Source: a virus. Taken from it: a stretch of 22,989 nucleotides of DNA. The number at the start of each line of letters is the position of its first letter. The first letter of the stretch is position 1. Position numbers and translations under genes: made by a program. The notes under the pieces were generated by a model. It worked only from the letters and a program-made list of their open reading frames with translations, made no database searches and was not told the origin of the DNA. Below are positions 1-7,541 of the stretch, in pieces. Location: positions 1-22,989 of the IMG/VR virus record IMGVR_UViG_3300043392_000004; one strand, 5' to 3'.

Positions 1-1
1 A

Positions 2-1288
2 ATGGCAACTATTCTGACTAAACGCAGCAACACAGCGAGTTCTGTTCCTGTTGCTGGTGATTTAACTAACTCTACCAGCGGTGCTGAGCTTGCTGTCAAC
101 ACGGCTGATAAGCGCCTGTTTGTGAAGGATTCTGGTGGTACTGTCCAAGAACTTGGTACCAATCCTTCTACGTTCTCTTTGCCTAACGGCACAGCCAACG
201 GCGTCCCTTACCTGAACGGCTCCAAAGTCCTGACCACTGGGTCTGCGCTGACGTTTGATGGGACGAACTTGATGCTTGGTACTACAAGCTCAAGCGGCAG
301 ACTTACGATTAAAAATCCTAGCGTATCTGGCGAACAAACCATTGTGGCTGTTCAAAACGCAGCCAGCACTGGAACGATTGGAAAGGTCACGTTTAATCAG
401 GATACGGACGCTTTTGGCTTTATGAATGCCACAAGCGGTGGCGTGATGACATTTGGTCTGAACAACTCCGAACAAATGCGCCTGACCAGCACAGGTCTGG
501 GGATTGGGACTACTTCTCCACAAACTCGATTGAACGTGTTTGGCTCTGGTGTTGGTGGTGCAACGCAGACAACGGTTACGGTTTCGCACATTGACGGCAG
601 TTCGGGCAGCCAGTCGATTCGTTTTGGCGCGTATCAAAACGGCGCTTCTTTGTCTGGAGGAGCATACCTCCGTGCGCTGTACAACTACTCCAGCAGCACC
701 GCCACATCTTTGGCGTTTTTGGTTGACAACGGTTCCTCCGCAATTGAAGCCGCCCGTATCGACTCCAGCGGTAACTTGCTGGTGGGGAAAACAGGTAGTT
801 CAGAATCAGGTCAAGGCTGCGTCATTGCGCCTTCGTTCATGCGCGTAACGGTAAACGGAACCGGCGCCTCCACCATGATTCAATTCAACAATAACGGTGG
901 AACGACTGTTGGCCGCATCGAAACAAGCGGGTCAAACACATCGTATGTCACATCCTCCGACTACCGCCTGAAAGAAGATGTACAGCCAATGACTGGTGCG
1001 CTGGCGTTTGTTCGCAAGCAGCGCCCTGTGACGTATCGCTGGAAAGCTGACGGCTCTGAAGGTTCAGGCTACATCGCCCACTGGCTGCAAGAGGACGGTG
1101 CTGGTCAATGTGTGACAGGCAATAAAGATGCAGTGGACGCTGATGGTAAAGCTGTTTACCAAGGCATCGACACCAGCTTTATGGTCAGCCCATTGAACGC
1201 TGCACTGAACGAGCTGGCTGACATTGTTGACGCTCAAGCAGCCATCATCGACTCTCTCAAGGCACGTTTGGATGCCGCTAACCTGTAA
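2..1288 (+). CDS. Tail fibre/spike protein with C-terminal S74 intramolecular chaperone
   Basis: A 428-aa receptor-binding-type fibre. The N-terminus (MATILTKRSN, then a Gly/Ser/Thr/Asn-rich region with a KDSGGTVQELG segment) looks like a phage fibre shaft. The C-terminus carries the peptidase S74 signature: S319-D320-Y-R322-L323-K324, followed by an Arg/Tyr/Trp stretch (VTYRWKADG) and a Gly-rich GYIAHWLQED segment. It ends in a predicted coiled coil (about residues 395-428). In this family the chaperone trimerises the fibre and then cleaves itself off at the Ser just before the Asp. The ATG lies at the window edge, so its ribosome site is not visible, but the start looks natural. Domain call is strong; the receptor is unknown. 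Confidence 0.85.
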   Translation: MATILTKRSNTASSVPVAGDLTNSTSGAELAVNTADKRLFVKDSGGTVQELGTNPSTFSLPNGTANGVPYLNGSKVLTTGSALTFDGTNLMLGTTSSSGRLTIKNPSVSGEQTIVAVQNAASTGTIGKVTFNQDTDAFGFMNATSGGVMTFGLNNSEQMRLTSTGLGIGTTSPQTRLNVFGSGVGGATQTTVTVSHIDGSSGSQSIRFGAYQNGASLSGGAYLRALYNYSSSTATSLAFLVDNGSSAIEAARIDSSGNLLVGKTGSSESGQGCVIAPSFMRVTVNGTGASTMIQFNNNGGTTVGRIETSGSNTSYVTSSDYRLKEDVQPMTGALAFVRKQRPVTYRWKADGSEGSGYIAHWLQEDGAGQCVTGNKDAVDADGKAVYQGIDTSFMVSPLNAALNELADIVDAQAAIIDSLKARLDAANL

Positions 1289-1318
1289 TCGTTGCTACGC
1301 AACTGTAAAGGAAACATC

Positions 1319-1612
1319 ATGACTACATACAACTGGAAAATCTCTCAACTTGACCGTAAGACCTCTGATGGCTTCGTCACTACTGCTCACTGGACTTGCT
1401 CTGGCGTAGAAGGTGAATTCACAGGCTCTGTGTACGCTACTGCTAGCTTTGAAGGTGAACTGGTTGTTCCCTACGCTAGCCTGACCGAAGCTGATGTGCT
1501 GGCTTGGGTGTGGAGCGTAGTGGACAAAGAAGCTACCGAAGCTGCTGTGGCTGCTCAGATTGAAGCTCAAAAGAATCCTGTGACAGCTTCTGGCCTGCCT
1601 TGGAGTAACTGA
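1319..1612 (+). CDS. Small conserved phage protein, DUF7936-like
   Basis: A 97-aa protein starting at the ATG preceded by AAAGGAAA. A longer in-frame start at 1292 has no ribosome site and adds nine unlikely residues. The sequence has a [19 protein letters not shown] beginning, a beta-rich middle and a helical end with IEAQKNP...GLPW. From memory this pattern matches the DUF7936 family, small proteins often found beside phage tail-fibre genes; its function is unknown. Its place directly after the fibre gene suggests a virion or fibre-assembly role, but this is inference. It ends one base before the next start. Confidence 0.75.
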   Translation: MTTYNWKISQLDRKTSDGFVTTAHWTCSGVEGEFTGSVYATASFEGELVVPYASLTEADVLAWVWSVVDKEATEAAVAAQIEAQKNPVTASGLPWSN

Positions 1613-1613
1613 T

Positions 1614-1760
1614 ATGCCTTTGAAGAAAGGTAAATCGGATAAGACAATCTCTGAGAATATCTCTAAGATGGTCAAAGAAGGTAAACCTCAGAAACAGGCA
1701 GTGGCGATTGCGCTGTCTGAGGCTGAGAAAGCTAAGAAGAAACCAAAGAAAAAGAAGTAA
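1614..1760 (+). CDS. 48-aa basic protein, DUF6496-like
   Basis: The protein begins [19 protein letters not shown], has a central [20 protein letters not shown] helix and a tail of nearly pure lysine ([10 protein letters not shown]). This layout is typical of a small Lys-rich family (DUF6496-like) common in tailed phages, usually near structural genes. Its role is unknown; nucleic-acid contact inside the virion is a reasonable guess from charge alone. It starts one base after the previous stop and ends four bases before the next ATG, so it sits fully inside the structural operon. The family recognition is from memory. Confidence 0.75.
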   Translation: MPLKKGKSDKTISENISKMVKEGKPQKQAVAIALSEAEKAKKKPKKKK

Positions 1761-1763
1761 TAT

Positions 1764-2099
1764 ATGGCACGACCAGTAACAGTAGGTTTAAACCTAACAG
1801 CTAACACTCTGACCACTGTATACACAGTGCCTACTGGTTACTATGCCAAGTGGAACCTGATGTATCTTTTTAACAATACAGGCTCCACTAAAACTATTGC
1901 CGCCTATTGGCATGACGCTAGTACTTCCGCTGACATCTATGTGATGGACAGCGGTGTGAGCGCCAAGAACTATGTACGCATGGATGGAGGAGCTTATGTG
2001 GTCATGGAAGAAGGGGATAAGGTAATGATGCTGAGTGAAGCAGGAAGCTCCTTCAGCACTATCTGTACCTTTGAGTTAATTAAGAAAGAAGGAATCTAA
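1764..2099 (+). CDS. Small putative virion structural protein
   Basis: A 111-aa, beta-rich protein (MARPVTVGLNLTANTLTTVY, then VPTGYYAKWNLMYLFNNTGSTKT...). Such VPTGY-containing proteins, with alternating hydrophobic strands and no catalytic motif, are common in phage structural modules, so a minor virion or decoration role is likely. There are no membrane segments, signal peptide or cysteine clusters, apart from one Cys near the end. Its stop overlaps the start of the tail-tube adaptor gene by one base (TAATG), implying coupled translation. The specific function is not recognised. Confidence 0.6.
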   Translation: MARPVTVGLNLTANTLTTVYTVPTGYYAKWNLMYLFNNTGSTKTIAAYWHDASTSADIYVMDSGVSAKNYVRMDGGAYVVMEEGDKVMMLSEAGSSFSTICTFELIKKEGI

Positions 2100-2749
2100 T
2101 GGCTACGTATTTAGACATCACTAACAATGTACTCCGTAGGCTCCGTGAGTCTACCGTCAGTTCTGTGAACGATACTGACTACAGCGCCATGATTGGTGTG
2201 TTCATCAATGATGCCAAGCGTGAGGTAGAGGATGCCTATGATTGGAATGCTCTGACAGATACGCTGACAGCAGTAACCTCTACTGACGTATTCAACTATG
2301 TGCTCACAGGTTCTCGTACACGCTTTCGTGTCGTAGATGTCCTGAATGATACCAGTGACTTTAATCTTTCCTACGCTCCTACCACATGGATGAATAGACA
2401 GTATCTCCTGACTGATTCTCAGAAAGGTGAACCTACATACTATAACTTCAACGGTGTGGATGCTAACGGTGATACTCAAGTAGATCTGTTCCCTATCCCT
2501 GATGGTGTGTACAACATTCGCTTTAACTTGGTGATTCCACAAGCTGATCTGAGTTCGGACAATGATCGTATCTTAGTTCCTGATCACTTGGTATCTATGT
2601 TGGCCTATTCTAAGGCTATCTCTGAGCGAGGTGAGGATTCTGGATTGACCAGTTCTGAAGCTTATCAAATGTATCGTTTAGCTTTGGCTGATGCAGTGGC
2701 TATTGAGCGTAATCATTACAACGAAGAAATGGTCTGGAGTGCTACTTAA
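2099..2749 (+). CDS. Tail tubular protein A-like head-tail adaptor
   Basis: A 216-aa protein similar in pattern to T7 gp11 / P22 gp4-type adaptors, which form the ring below the portal and carry the tail nozzle. Visible hallmarks are an N-terminal helix (YLDITNNVLRRLRE), an FINDAKREVEDAYDWNAL segment, a middle LFPIPDGVYNIRFNLVIPQ strand pair, and an alpha-helical C-terminus with LVPDHLVSMLAYSKAISERGED. Length is near the T7 protein (about 196 aa). A GAAAGGAAT ribosome site lies before the overlapping ATG. The next gene starts immediately after its stop, as in T7, where 11 is followed by 12. Confidence 0.82.
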   Translation: MATYLDITNNVLRRLRESTVSSVNDTDYSAMIGVFINDAKREVEDAYDWNALTDTLTAVTSTDVFNYVLTGSRTRFRVVDVLNDTSDFNLSYAPTTWMNRQYLLTDSQKGEPTYYNFNGVDANGDTQVDLFPIPDGVYNIRFNLVIPQADLSSDNDRILVPDHLVSMLAYSKAISERGEDSGLTSSEAYQMYRLALADAVAIERNHYNEEMVWSAT

Positions 2750-4291
2750 ATGGCAGAACAACTACTCACTACCACGATTCAAGCTCCGGGTTTCCAAGGC
2801 TTAAACCTTCAAGATTCGTCTGTGAGTTTGGATAATGGATACGCTACAGTGGCTCAGAACTGTGTCATTGACAAGTTTGGGCGTATCGGGGCACGTAAGG
2901 GCTGGGCACCAGCTCATAGTGCCTTAGCTGCTGCCACAGGTGCCTATATCAAAGCTATCCATGAACTGATTGCCAACGATGGTACCAGTTACATCATAGC
3001 AGCAGGCAACAATAAGATCTTTAAGCTTGTTGGAACTACCCTTACCGAGTTAACTTATGGTGGGGGTGGAGTAGCTCCTACGATCTCCGCTAGTAACTGG
3101 CAGATGGCTCCTTTGAATGGTCGTCTGTATCTGTATCAAGTAGGTCATGATCCTCTGGTGTTCGACCCTGCTGTCAGTACTACTCAATATCGACGTATCT
3201 CAGAAGCTACAGGCTATTTAGGCACCGTACAGAATTCTAACTGTGTAATCAGTGCTTATGGACGTACGTGGTCAGCTAATACTTCAGTAGACAAGAATAC
3301 TATCCAATTCTCTGACTTAAAGGCAGGTCATGTACTGAATACAGGCACTTCCGGTACTCTAGACGTATCTCAAATCTGGCCTAACGGTGCGGACGAGATT
3401 ATCGCTTTAGCAGCCCATAACGGTTATCTGATGATCTTTGGTCGTAGACAGATTCTGATCTATCAAGGTGCTCGTGATCCTTCTACGATGTCCTTGGCAG
3501 ACACTATCAGCGGTATTGGCTGCGTAGCTCGTGACTCTGTAGTGGTTACTGGTGGCGATGTGGTGTTCTTGTCCGATACAGGTGTACGTTCTATCATGCG
3601 TACCATTCAAGAGAAGTCTGCTCCTATGCGAGAGCTTAGCTTGAACGTTAAAGATGATCTGATTGCAGATGTGTTGACAGAACAAGCTGAAGATATTCGT
3701 GCTGTGTACTCAGATAAGGATGCCTTCTATCTGTTGTCTTTACCAACTACAAATACAGTGTATTGTTTCGATATGCGTAATACGCTTCAGAATGGTGCAG
3801 CTAGGACAACTATCTGGAATAATATCACCCCTAGAGCTTTCATGTACACCCGTAATAAGGATTTATTGCTTGGACAAGAAAGTTTTATTGGGAAATACGA
3901 AAATAACCTTGACAACACTGCCTCATATCGGTTAAAATATTACACCAACTACTTTGATTTCGGTTCTCCTACAGCTATTAAGATTCTGAAGAAACTGAAC
4001 TTTACATTTGTAGGTGGTAATGGTGCTGATCTGAGTGTTAAGTACGGTTTTGATTATGGTAATAACTATCTGTCCAGAACCATCTCTTTAGGTAACGTTA
4101 ACATTGCTGAGTACGGTGTTGCAGAGTATAACATCGGAGAATACACAGCAGGTGTTGTTTTCGACAACCAGAAGATCAATGCCTCGGGTTCAGGTAACGT
4201 TTTACAAGTCGGGTTAGAAGCTGAGATTAGTGGCTTTGAACTCTCTCTACAAAAGCTGGATTGCTACGTTAAAGCAGGAAGAATTAAATAA
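2750..4291 (+). CDS. Tail tubular protein B-like nozzle/stabilisation protein
   Basis: A 513-aa beta-rich protein. The N-terminal GFQGLNLQDSSVSLDNGYAT segment followed by AQNCVIDKFGRIGARKGW is the classic opening of phage stabilisation / nozzle proteins, where most of the chain folds as a propeller-like tail-tip ring. It is shorter than T7 gp12 (about 794 aa), a size common in P22-like and marine podoviruses. It lies directly after the adaptor, its usual neighbour. Its stop overlaps the next ATG by one base (TAATG). No enzyme motif is seen. It probably builds the distal tail tube and contacts fibres. Confidence 0.78.
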   Translation: MAEQLLTTTIQAPGFQGLNLQDSSVSLDNGYATVAQNCVIDKFGRIGARKGWAPAHSALAAATGAYIKAIHELIANDGTSYIIAAGNNKIFKLVGTTLTELTYGGGGVAPTISASNWQMAPLNGRLYLYQVGHDPLVFDPAVSTTQYRRISEATGYLGTVQNSNCVISAYGRTWSANTSVDKNTIQFSDLKAGHVLNTGTSGTLDVSQIWPNGADEIIALAAHNGYLMIFGRRQILIYQGARDPSTMSLADTISGIGCVARDSVVVTGGDVVFLSDTGVRSIMRTIQEKSAPMRELSLNVKDDLIADVLTEQAEDIRAVYSDKDAFYLLSLPTTNTVYCFDMRNTLQNGAARTTIWNNITPRAFMYTRNKDLLLGQESFIGKYENNLDNTASYRLKYYTNYFDFGSPTAIKILKKLNFTFVGGNGADLSVKYGFDYGNNYLSRTISLGNVNIAEYGVAEYNIGEYTAGVVFDNQKINASGSGNVLQVGLEAEISGFELSLQKLDCYVKAGRIK

Positions 4292-4830
4292 TGAGTAACT
4301 TGGCTCTTTTATACCCGACTGAAAGTAAGCTATGTCCTCATTGCTCTACAGTAAAACTATTTACTGAATTCAATAATAACAAAGCTACTAAGGACGGTAA
4401 GCAAAGACTTTGCCGTCCTTGTGATAATGAACGGCTTAAGTCTAATCGCAACCGTCGAATAGATCAGTATAAGAAGTATGAACAAGACTATCGGAAAGCG
4501 AGAGCTAACGATCTTGAGTACAGACTTCGGAATTTGTTAAACGCTTCCCGGGCGAGGGCTAGAAATAAAGATAGAGAGCATGAAATAACTCTTCAAGATC
4601 TTTATGACTTGTATCCTATAGACAATAAGTGTCCAGTTTTTGGTTTTGAATTAGAATGGAATAGTGCAGGTTTTAGAGAAACAAGTCCTTCAATAGATAG
4701 GATTGATTCTTCTAAAGGATACACAAAAGACAATATTCAAATTATTTCGTGGAAAGCTAACAGATTGAAAGCTTACGCGACAGTGGAAGATTTAGAAGCT
4801 GTAATAGCTTTCATGAAACAAGGAGATTAA
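4291..4830 (+). CDS. HNH-type homing endonuclease inserted in the tail operon
   Basis: A 179-aa nuclease. It has an N-terminal zinc-finger-like pair (C15-P-H-C18 and C41-R-P-C44), a basic linker with Tyr/Arg repeats, C114-P-V-F, and a terminal D136-R-I-D139...GY-T...N148...N157-R-L-K block. This is the usual end of phage HNH / His-Me finger endonucleases of the DRIDxxxGY type. Its sequence is visibly A/T-richer and less GCT/GGT-biased than its structural neighbours, consistent with a recent mobile insertion. It lies between two virion genes, overlaps the upstream stop by one base and supplies the AGGAGAT ribosome site for the next gene. Activity and target are not known. Confidence 0.82.
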   Translation: MSNLALLYPTESKLCPHCSTVKLFTEFNNNKATKDGKQRLCRPCDNERLKSNRNRRIDQYKKYEQDYRKARANDLEYRLRNLLNASRARARNKDREHEITLQDLYDLYPIDNKCPVFGFELEWNSAGFRETSPSIDRIDSSKGYTKDNIQIISWKANRLKAYATVEDLEAVIAFMKQGD

Positions 4831-4831
4831 C

Positions 4832-5062
4832 TTGAGCTCGTATACGAAAGCAACTGACTTTGCTGTTAAAGATTCCCTGTCTTCAGGGAACCCTAATAAG
4901 CTGGTCAAAGGAACTGAGATTGACACAGAGTTTAATGCTATTGCATCGTCTGTGAACTCTAAAGCAGACAAAGCTAGCCCTGCCCTGACAGGTACGGCTA
5001 CCGCAGTCAACCTGACTGTCACAGGTACACTATCAGCAACACTCGAAGGCGGGGTATATTAA
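4832..5062 (+). CDS. Short fibre-head-like structural protein (TTG start)
   Basis: A 76-aa protein starting with TTG, preceded by AGGAGAT at the end of the HNH gene. It begins MSSYTKATDFAVKDSLSSGN, followed by KLVKGTEIDTEFNAIASSVN and KADKASPALTGTATA. This is the standard N-terminal, virion-attachment end of many phage tail fibres, but here the frame closes after a single LTGT-type repeat. It may be a complete small adaptor or a remnant whose distal fibre is encoded elsewhere (for example by the S74 fibre at the left edge). A 7-bp hairpin with a 4-base loop lies at 4873-4890 within the coding region. Confidence 0.65.
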   Translation: MSSYTKATDFAVKDSLSSGNPNKLVKGTEIDTEFNAIASSVNSKADKASPALTGTATAVNLTVTGTLSATLEGGVY

Positions 5063-5064
5063 TT

Positions 5065-6288
5065 ATGGCATGGCAAGATGATTTATGGGCTGCTGCTACG
5101 AGCCCTCAAGGCATTAGCGCAGGTATTAATACTTTGGGTACGTTGTATGCAGCTAACCAAGCCTCCAATGCTCAGCAGAACGTAGCCGCTGCTAACACTG
5201 CTGCTGCTCAACAGGCTGCTGAAGCTGCTGCATTCCGTCCCGTGGGCGTCACTACTCGCTTTGGTACTTCTGGTTTCCAGTATGATGATCAAGGTCGATT
5301 GACCGGAGCTGGCTACCAAGTTGCTCCCGATGTTGCTGCTCAGCGTGAAGCATTGATGGGCTTGTCTGGTAGTTCCTTGGCTCAGGCTCAGGCTGCTCAA
5401 GGCTTGATGCCTCAGTACAGTCAAGCTGCTCAAGGTTTGTTTGGGTTAGGCCAACAGTTCCTGCCTACATCGACTGCTTATAACGCTTCTCCTGAAGCTA
5501 TGGCATATGCTAATCAGCTTCGTGGTATTGCAGGTCAGGCTATGCCTGCCAGCTACGACACCACAGCAGCTGCTCAGCAGTATATACAACAGCAGCAAGG
5601 TTTGCTGGCTCCTCAGCGTGAACAGCAACTGGCTCAGATCCGTAATAACCTGCAACAGACAGGCCGTGCTGGTTTGGCTACAGGTGCTACAGCCGCTGGT
5701 GGCATGGGTGCTACTAACCCTGAAATGGCTGCCTACTATAACTCTATCGCTCAGCAAGATGCTACTCTGGCAGCTAATGCTCAGCAACAAGCTCGTGCTA
5801 ACCTGTTGCAGGACATTAACCTTGGCTCTAGCTTGGGCGGTCAGGCATTGCAGACTCAGCAGGCTGCTGAAGAGATTGCTCGTCAGCGTATGTTGTCTAA
5901 CCTGCAGACAGGTACTGGCTTGTTCGGCACATCCGCTGGTTTGATGGGTCAAGGCTACGGCTTACAGTCTCAGGCTCTGTCTCCTTGGACTTCGTACTTG
6001 GGCGGTGCTCAGACGCTGGAAGGCTTGGGTCAACAAGCTCTTACAACTGGTACTGGCTTAGGTTCCTCTATCGCTGCCGCTGGTGCTCAACAGGGTAATC
6101 TGTTAAGCTCTGCTGCTGCTCGTAATGCAGCTTTGCAATCTCAAGCGGCAGGCCTGCAAAGTGCTGCAACGACAGGTGCTATCAAAGGTCTCCAAGACCC
6201 TATCGCTGCTTTGATTGGTAACTTAGCAGGTAATCCTCAAGGTACTAACCTTACTCAGCAACAGTACGCTATGATTAGCGGCTACTAA
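5065..6288 (+). CDS. Putative internal virion protein, Ala/Gln-rich
   Basis: A 407-aa protein that is extremely rich in Ala, Gln and Gly, with runs such as AAANTAAAQQAAEAAA and repeated LGQQ/LQTG segments throughout, and no Cys. Position after the tail-tube genes and before two more large Ala/Gln-rich proteins fits the T7 gp14-15-16 ejection-protein cluster; T7 gp14 is much shorter (196 aa). The chain is probably long helical and may help form the DNA-translocation channel during infection. There is no enzymatic motif. The ribosome site is weak: a purine stretch (AAGGCGGGG) about 13 bases upstream. Family assignment rests on order and composition rather than a diagnostic motif. Confidence 0.62.
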   Translation: MAWQDDLWAAATSPQGISAGINTLGTLYAANQASNAQQNVAAANTAAAQQAAEAAAFRPVGVTTRFGTSGFQYDDQGRLTGAGYQVAPDVAAQREALMGLSGSSLAQAQAAQGLMPQYSQAAQGLFGLGQQFLPTSTAYNASPEAMAYANQLRGIAGQAMPASYDTTAAAQQYIQQQQGLLAPQREQQLAQIRNNLQQTGRAGLATGATAAGGMGATNPEMAAYYNSIAQQDATLAANAQQQARANLLQDINLGSSLGGQALQTQQAAEEIARQRMLSNLQTGTGLFGTSAGLMGQGYGLQSQALSPWTSYLGGAQTLEGLGQQALTTGTGLGSSIAAAGAQQGNLLSSAAARNAALQSQAAGLQSAATTGAIKGLQDPIAALIGNLAGNPQGTNLTQQQYAMISGY

Positions 6289-6298
6289 AAGGATACAT

Positions 6299-7528
6299 AT
6301 GGCTACTCCAAGTTTATTTGGTATGTTGGGTGACGAAGCAGCAATGCAGCGTCAACTCGATGAACAACGTGCTCAAGCATTTGCACAGCAGACACAAGAG
6401 CAGCGTTTAGCTGGTATGGGTTATCAGGCTGGTGCAGGCCTTGGACGTGCTGTTGCAGGTATGTTCGGTGCCGATACTACTGATCCTGTTGTCCGTAAGG
6501 CTTCTCAAGTACGTCAGTTGGCTTCTCAGTTTGATACTACTCAGCCTGAGGGCATGATGCAATTTGCACAGGCTGTTCGGGCTCTTGATCCTAACTTGGC
6601 TGTGCAGGCTGCTGAGAAAGCTCAGGGGATGATGAAGACTTCTTCTGAGATCACTAAGAACTTACGTGAACGAGCTGCTGCTGATCCTTTCCAAAAGCTG
6701 CTTGAGTCCGGGAAGTTCTTACCTGCTAGTGTTGCTAAGTACGAACAAACAGGTAATAAGGCTGATCTGGAGTTTGCTGATAAGATTGAGACTAAAGGTG
6801 AATTTGAACGTATCTTAGGTTCTTTGGAACTGCCGCCAGAACAAGAAAGACAAGTTAAGCAACAATGGGTACAGGCTAAGCTCAATCCTGATGCTAATGG
6901 TCTTAAAGGTCTTCAGGCTCAGTTGCTAAAGGCACAGATTGATCAAAAAGAAATGAAGCTTGCGACTGACCGCGAAAAAGCAGAAACAGAGAAATCACAA
7001 GCAGTTTCCAAGCTGAGTAGTACTGAGACTAGTATGGATACTGCTTTGGCTACTGCCGAAAAAGCACTTAAACTCGCTCCTAACAGTTTAGCTGGCGGTG
7101 TTACTCAGGCTGTGTCTGCTTCTATCCCTTGGACTGATTCTAAAGCATTAACTAATCTCGTTAGTTCTTTAAATAGCGAGAAAGCTATCGGGACGCTTGA
7201 AGAACTTAAGAGCCAGAGTCGTACAGGCGCTACAGGTTTCGGTGCTCTAAGCGAGAAAGAACTTGCTTTGATCTTGAACAAGACCCGTGCATTAGATCCT
7301 ACAGATAAGATGTTTAAAGAAAATCTTACAGTGGTTATGGATGGCTGGGGCAAGATTCGTAATCAGGTTCGTGAATCCCGACTTAACTTACAAGGTAAGA
7401 AAAGTGAAGCTGATGCTGAAGCCATGATCAATAAGACAATCGAACACAATAAGTCTAAAGGGGCTATGACTAGGGAACAGGCAGTTCAACTACTGAAATC
7501 TGCTGGTCGTCTCCCCGCTAATTATTAA
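6299..7528 (+). CDS. Putative internal virion protein (second of cluster)
   Basis: A 409-aa mostly helical protein with an AAAGGA ribosome site. The N-terminus is MATPSLFGMLGDEAAMQRQLDE, followed by a Gly-rich GYQAGAGLGRAVAGMFG segment that could insert into a membrane or form a channel. The rest is charged helix (e.g. KAQIDQKEMKLATDREKAET) and ends with AMTREQAVQLLKSAGRLP, the kind of short C-terminal helix seen at the end of some ejection proteins. By order it matches T7 gp15, although it is far shorter (747 aa in T7). An ELPPE pentapeptide at 6827-6841 recurs twice in the next gene. Confidence 0.58.
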   Translation: MATPSLFGMLGDEAAMQRQLDEQRAQAFAQQTQEQRLAGMGYQAGAGLGRAVAGMFGADTTDPVVRKASQVRQLASQFDTTQPEGMMQFAQAVRALDPNLAVQAAEKAQGMMKTSSEITKNLRERAAADPFQKLLESGKFLPASVAKYEQTGNKADLEFADKIETKGEFERILGSLELPPEQERQVKQQWVQAKLNPDANGLKGLQAQLLKAQIDQKEMKLATDREKAETEKSQAVSKLSSTETSMDTALATAEKALKLAPNSLAGGVTQAVSASIPWTDSKALTNLVSSLNSEKAIGTLEELKSQSRTGATGFGALSEKELALILNKTRALDPTDKMFKENLTVVMDGWGKIRNQVRESRLNLQGKKSEADAEAMINKTIEHNKSKGAMTREQAVQLLKSAGRLPANY

Positions 7529-7541
7529 GAAGGTGAAATGA

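Noticed and set aside
1291-1303. GTTGC-TAC-GCAAC hairpin after the fibre gene
   Set aside because: Five-base stem without a T-run; the next gene follows within 20 bases with a good ribosome site, so no termination is supported.
4873-4890. TTCCCTG/CAGGGAA hairpin as a terminator
   Set aside because: Stem of only 7 bp, no T-run after it, and it lies inside a coding frame followed by actively packed virion genes.
5446-5952. 168-aa open frame on the - strand in the Ala/Gln-rich virion gene
   Set aside because: GCT/CAG-rich coding DNA produces long Ser/Leu/Cys antisense frames by chance; no motif or start signal supports it.
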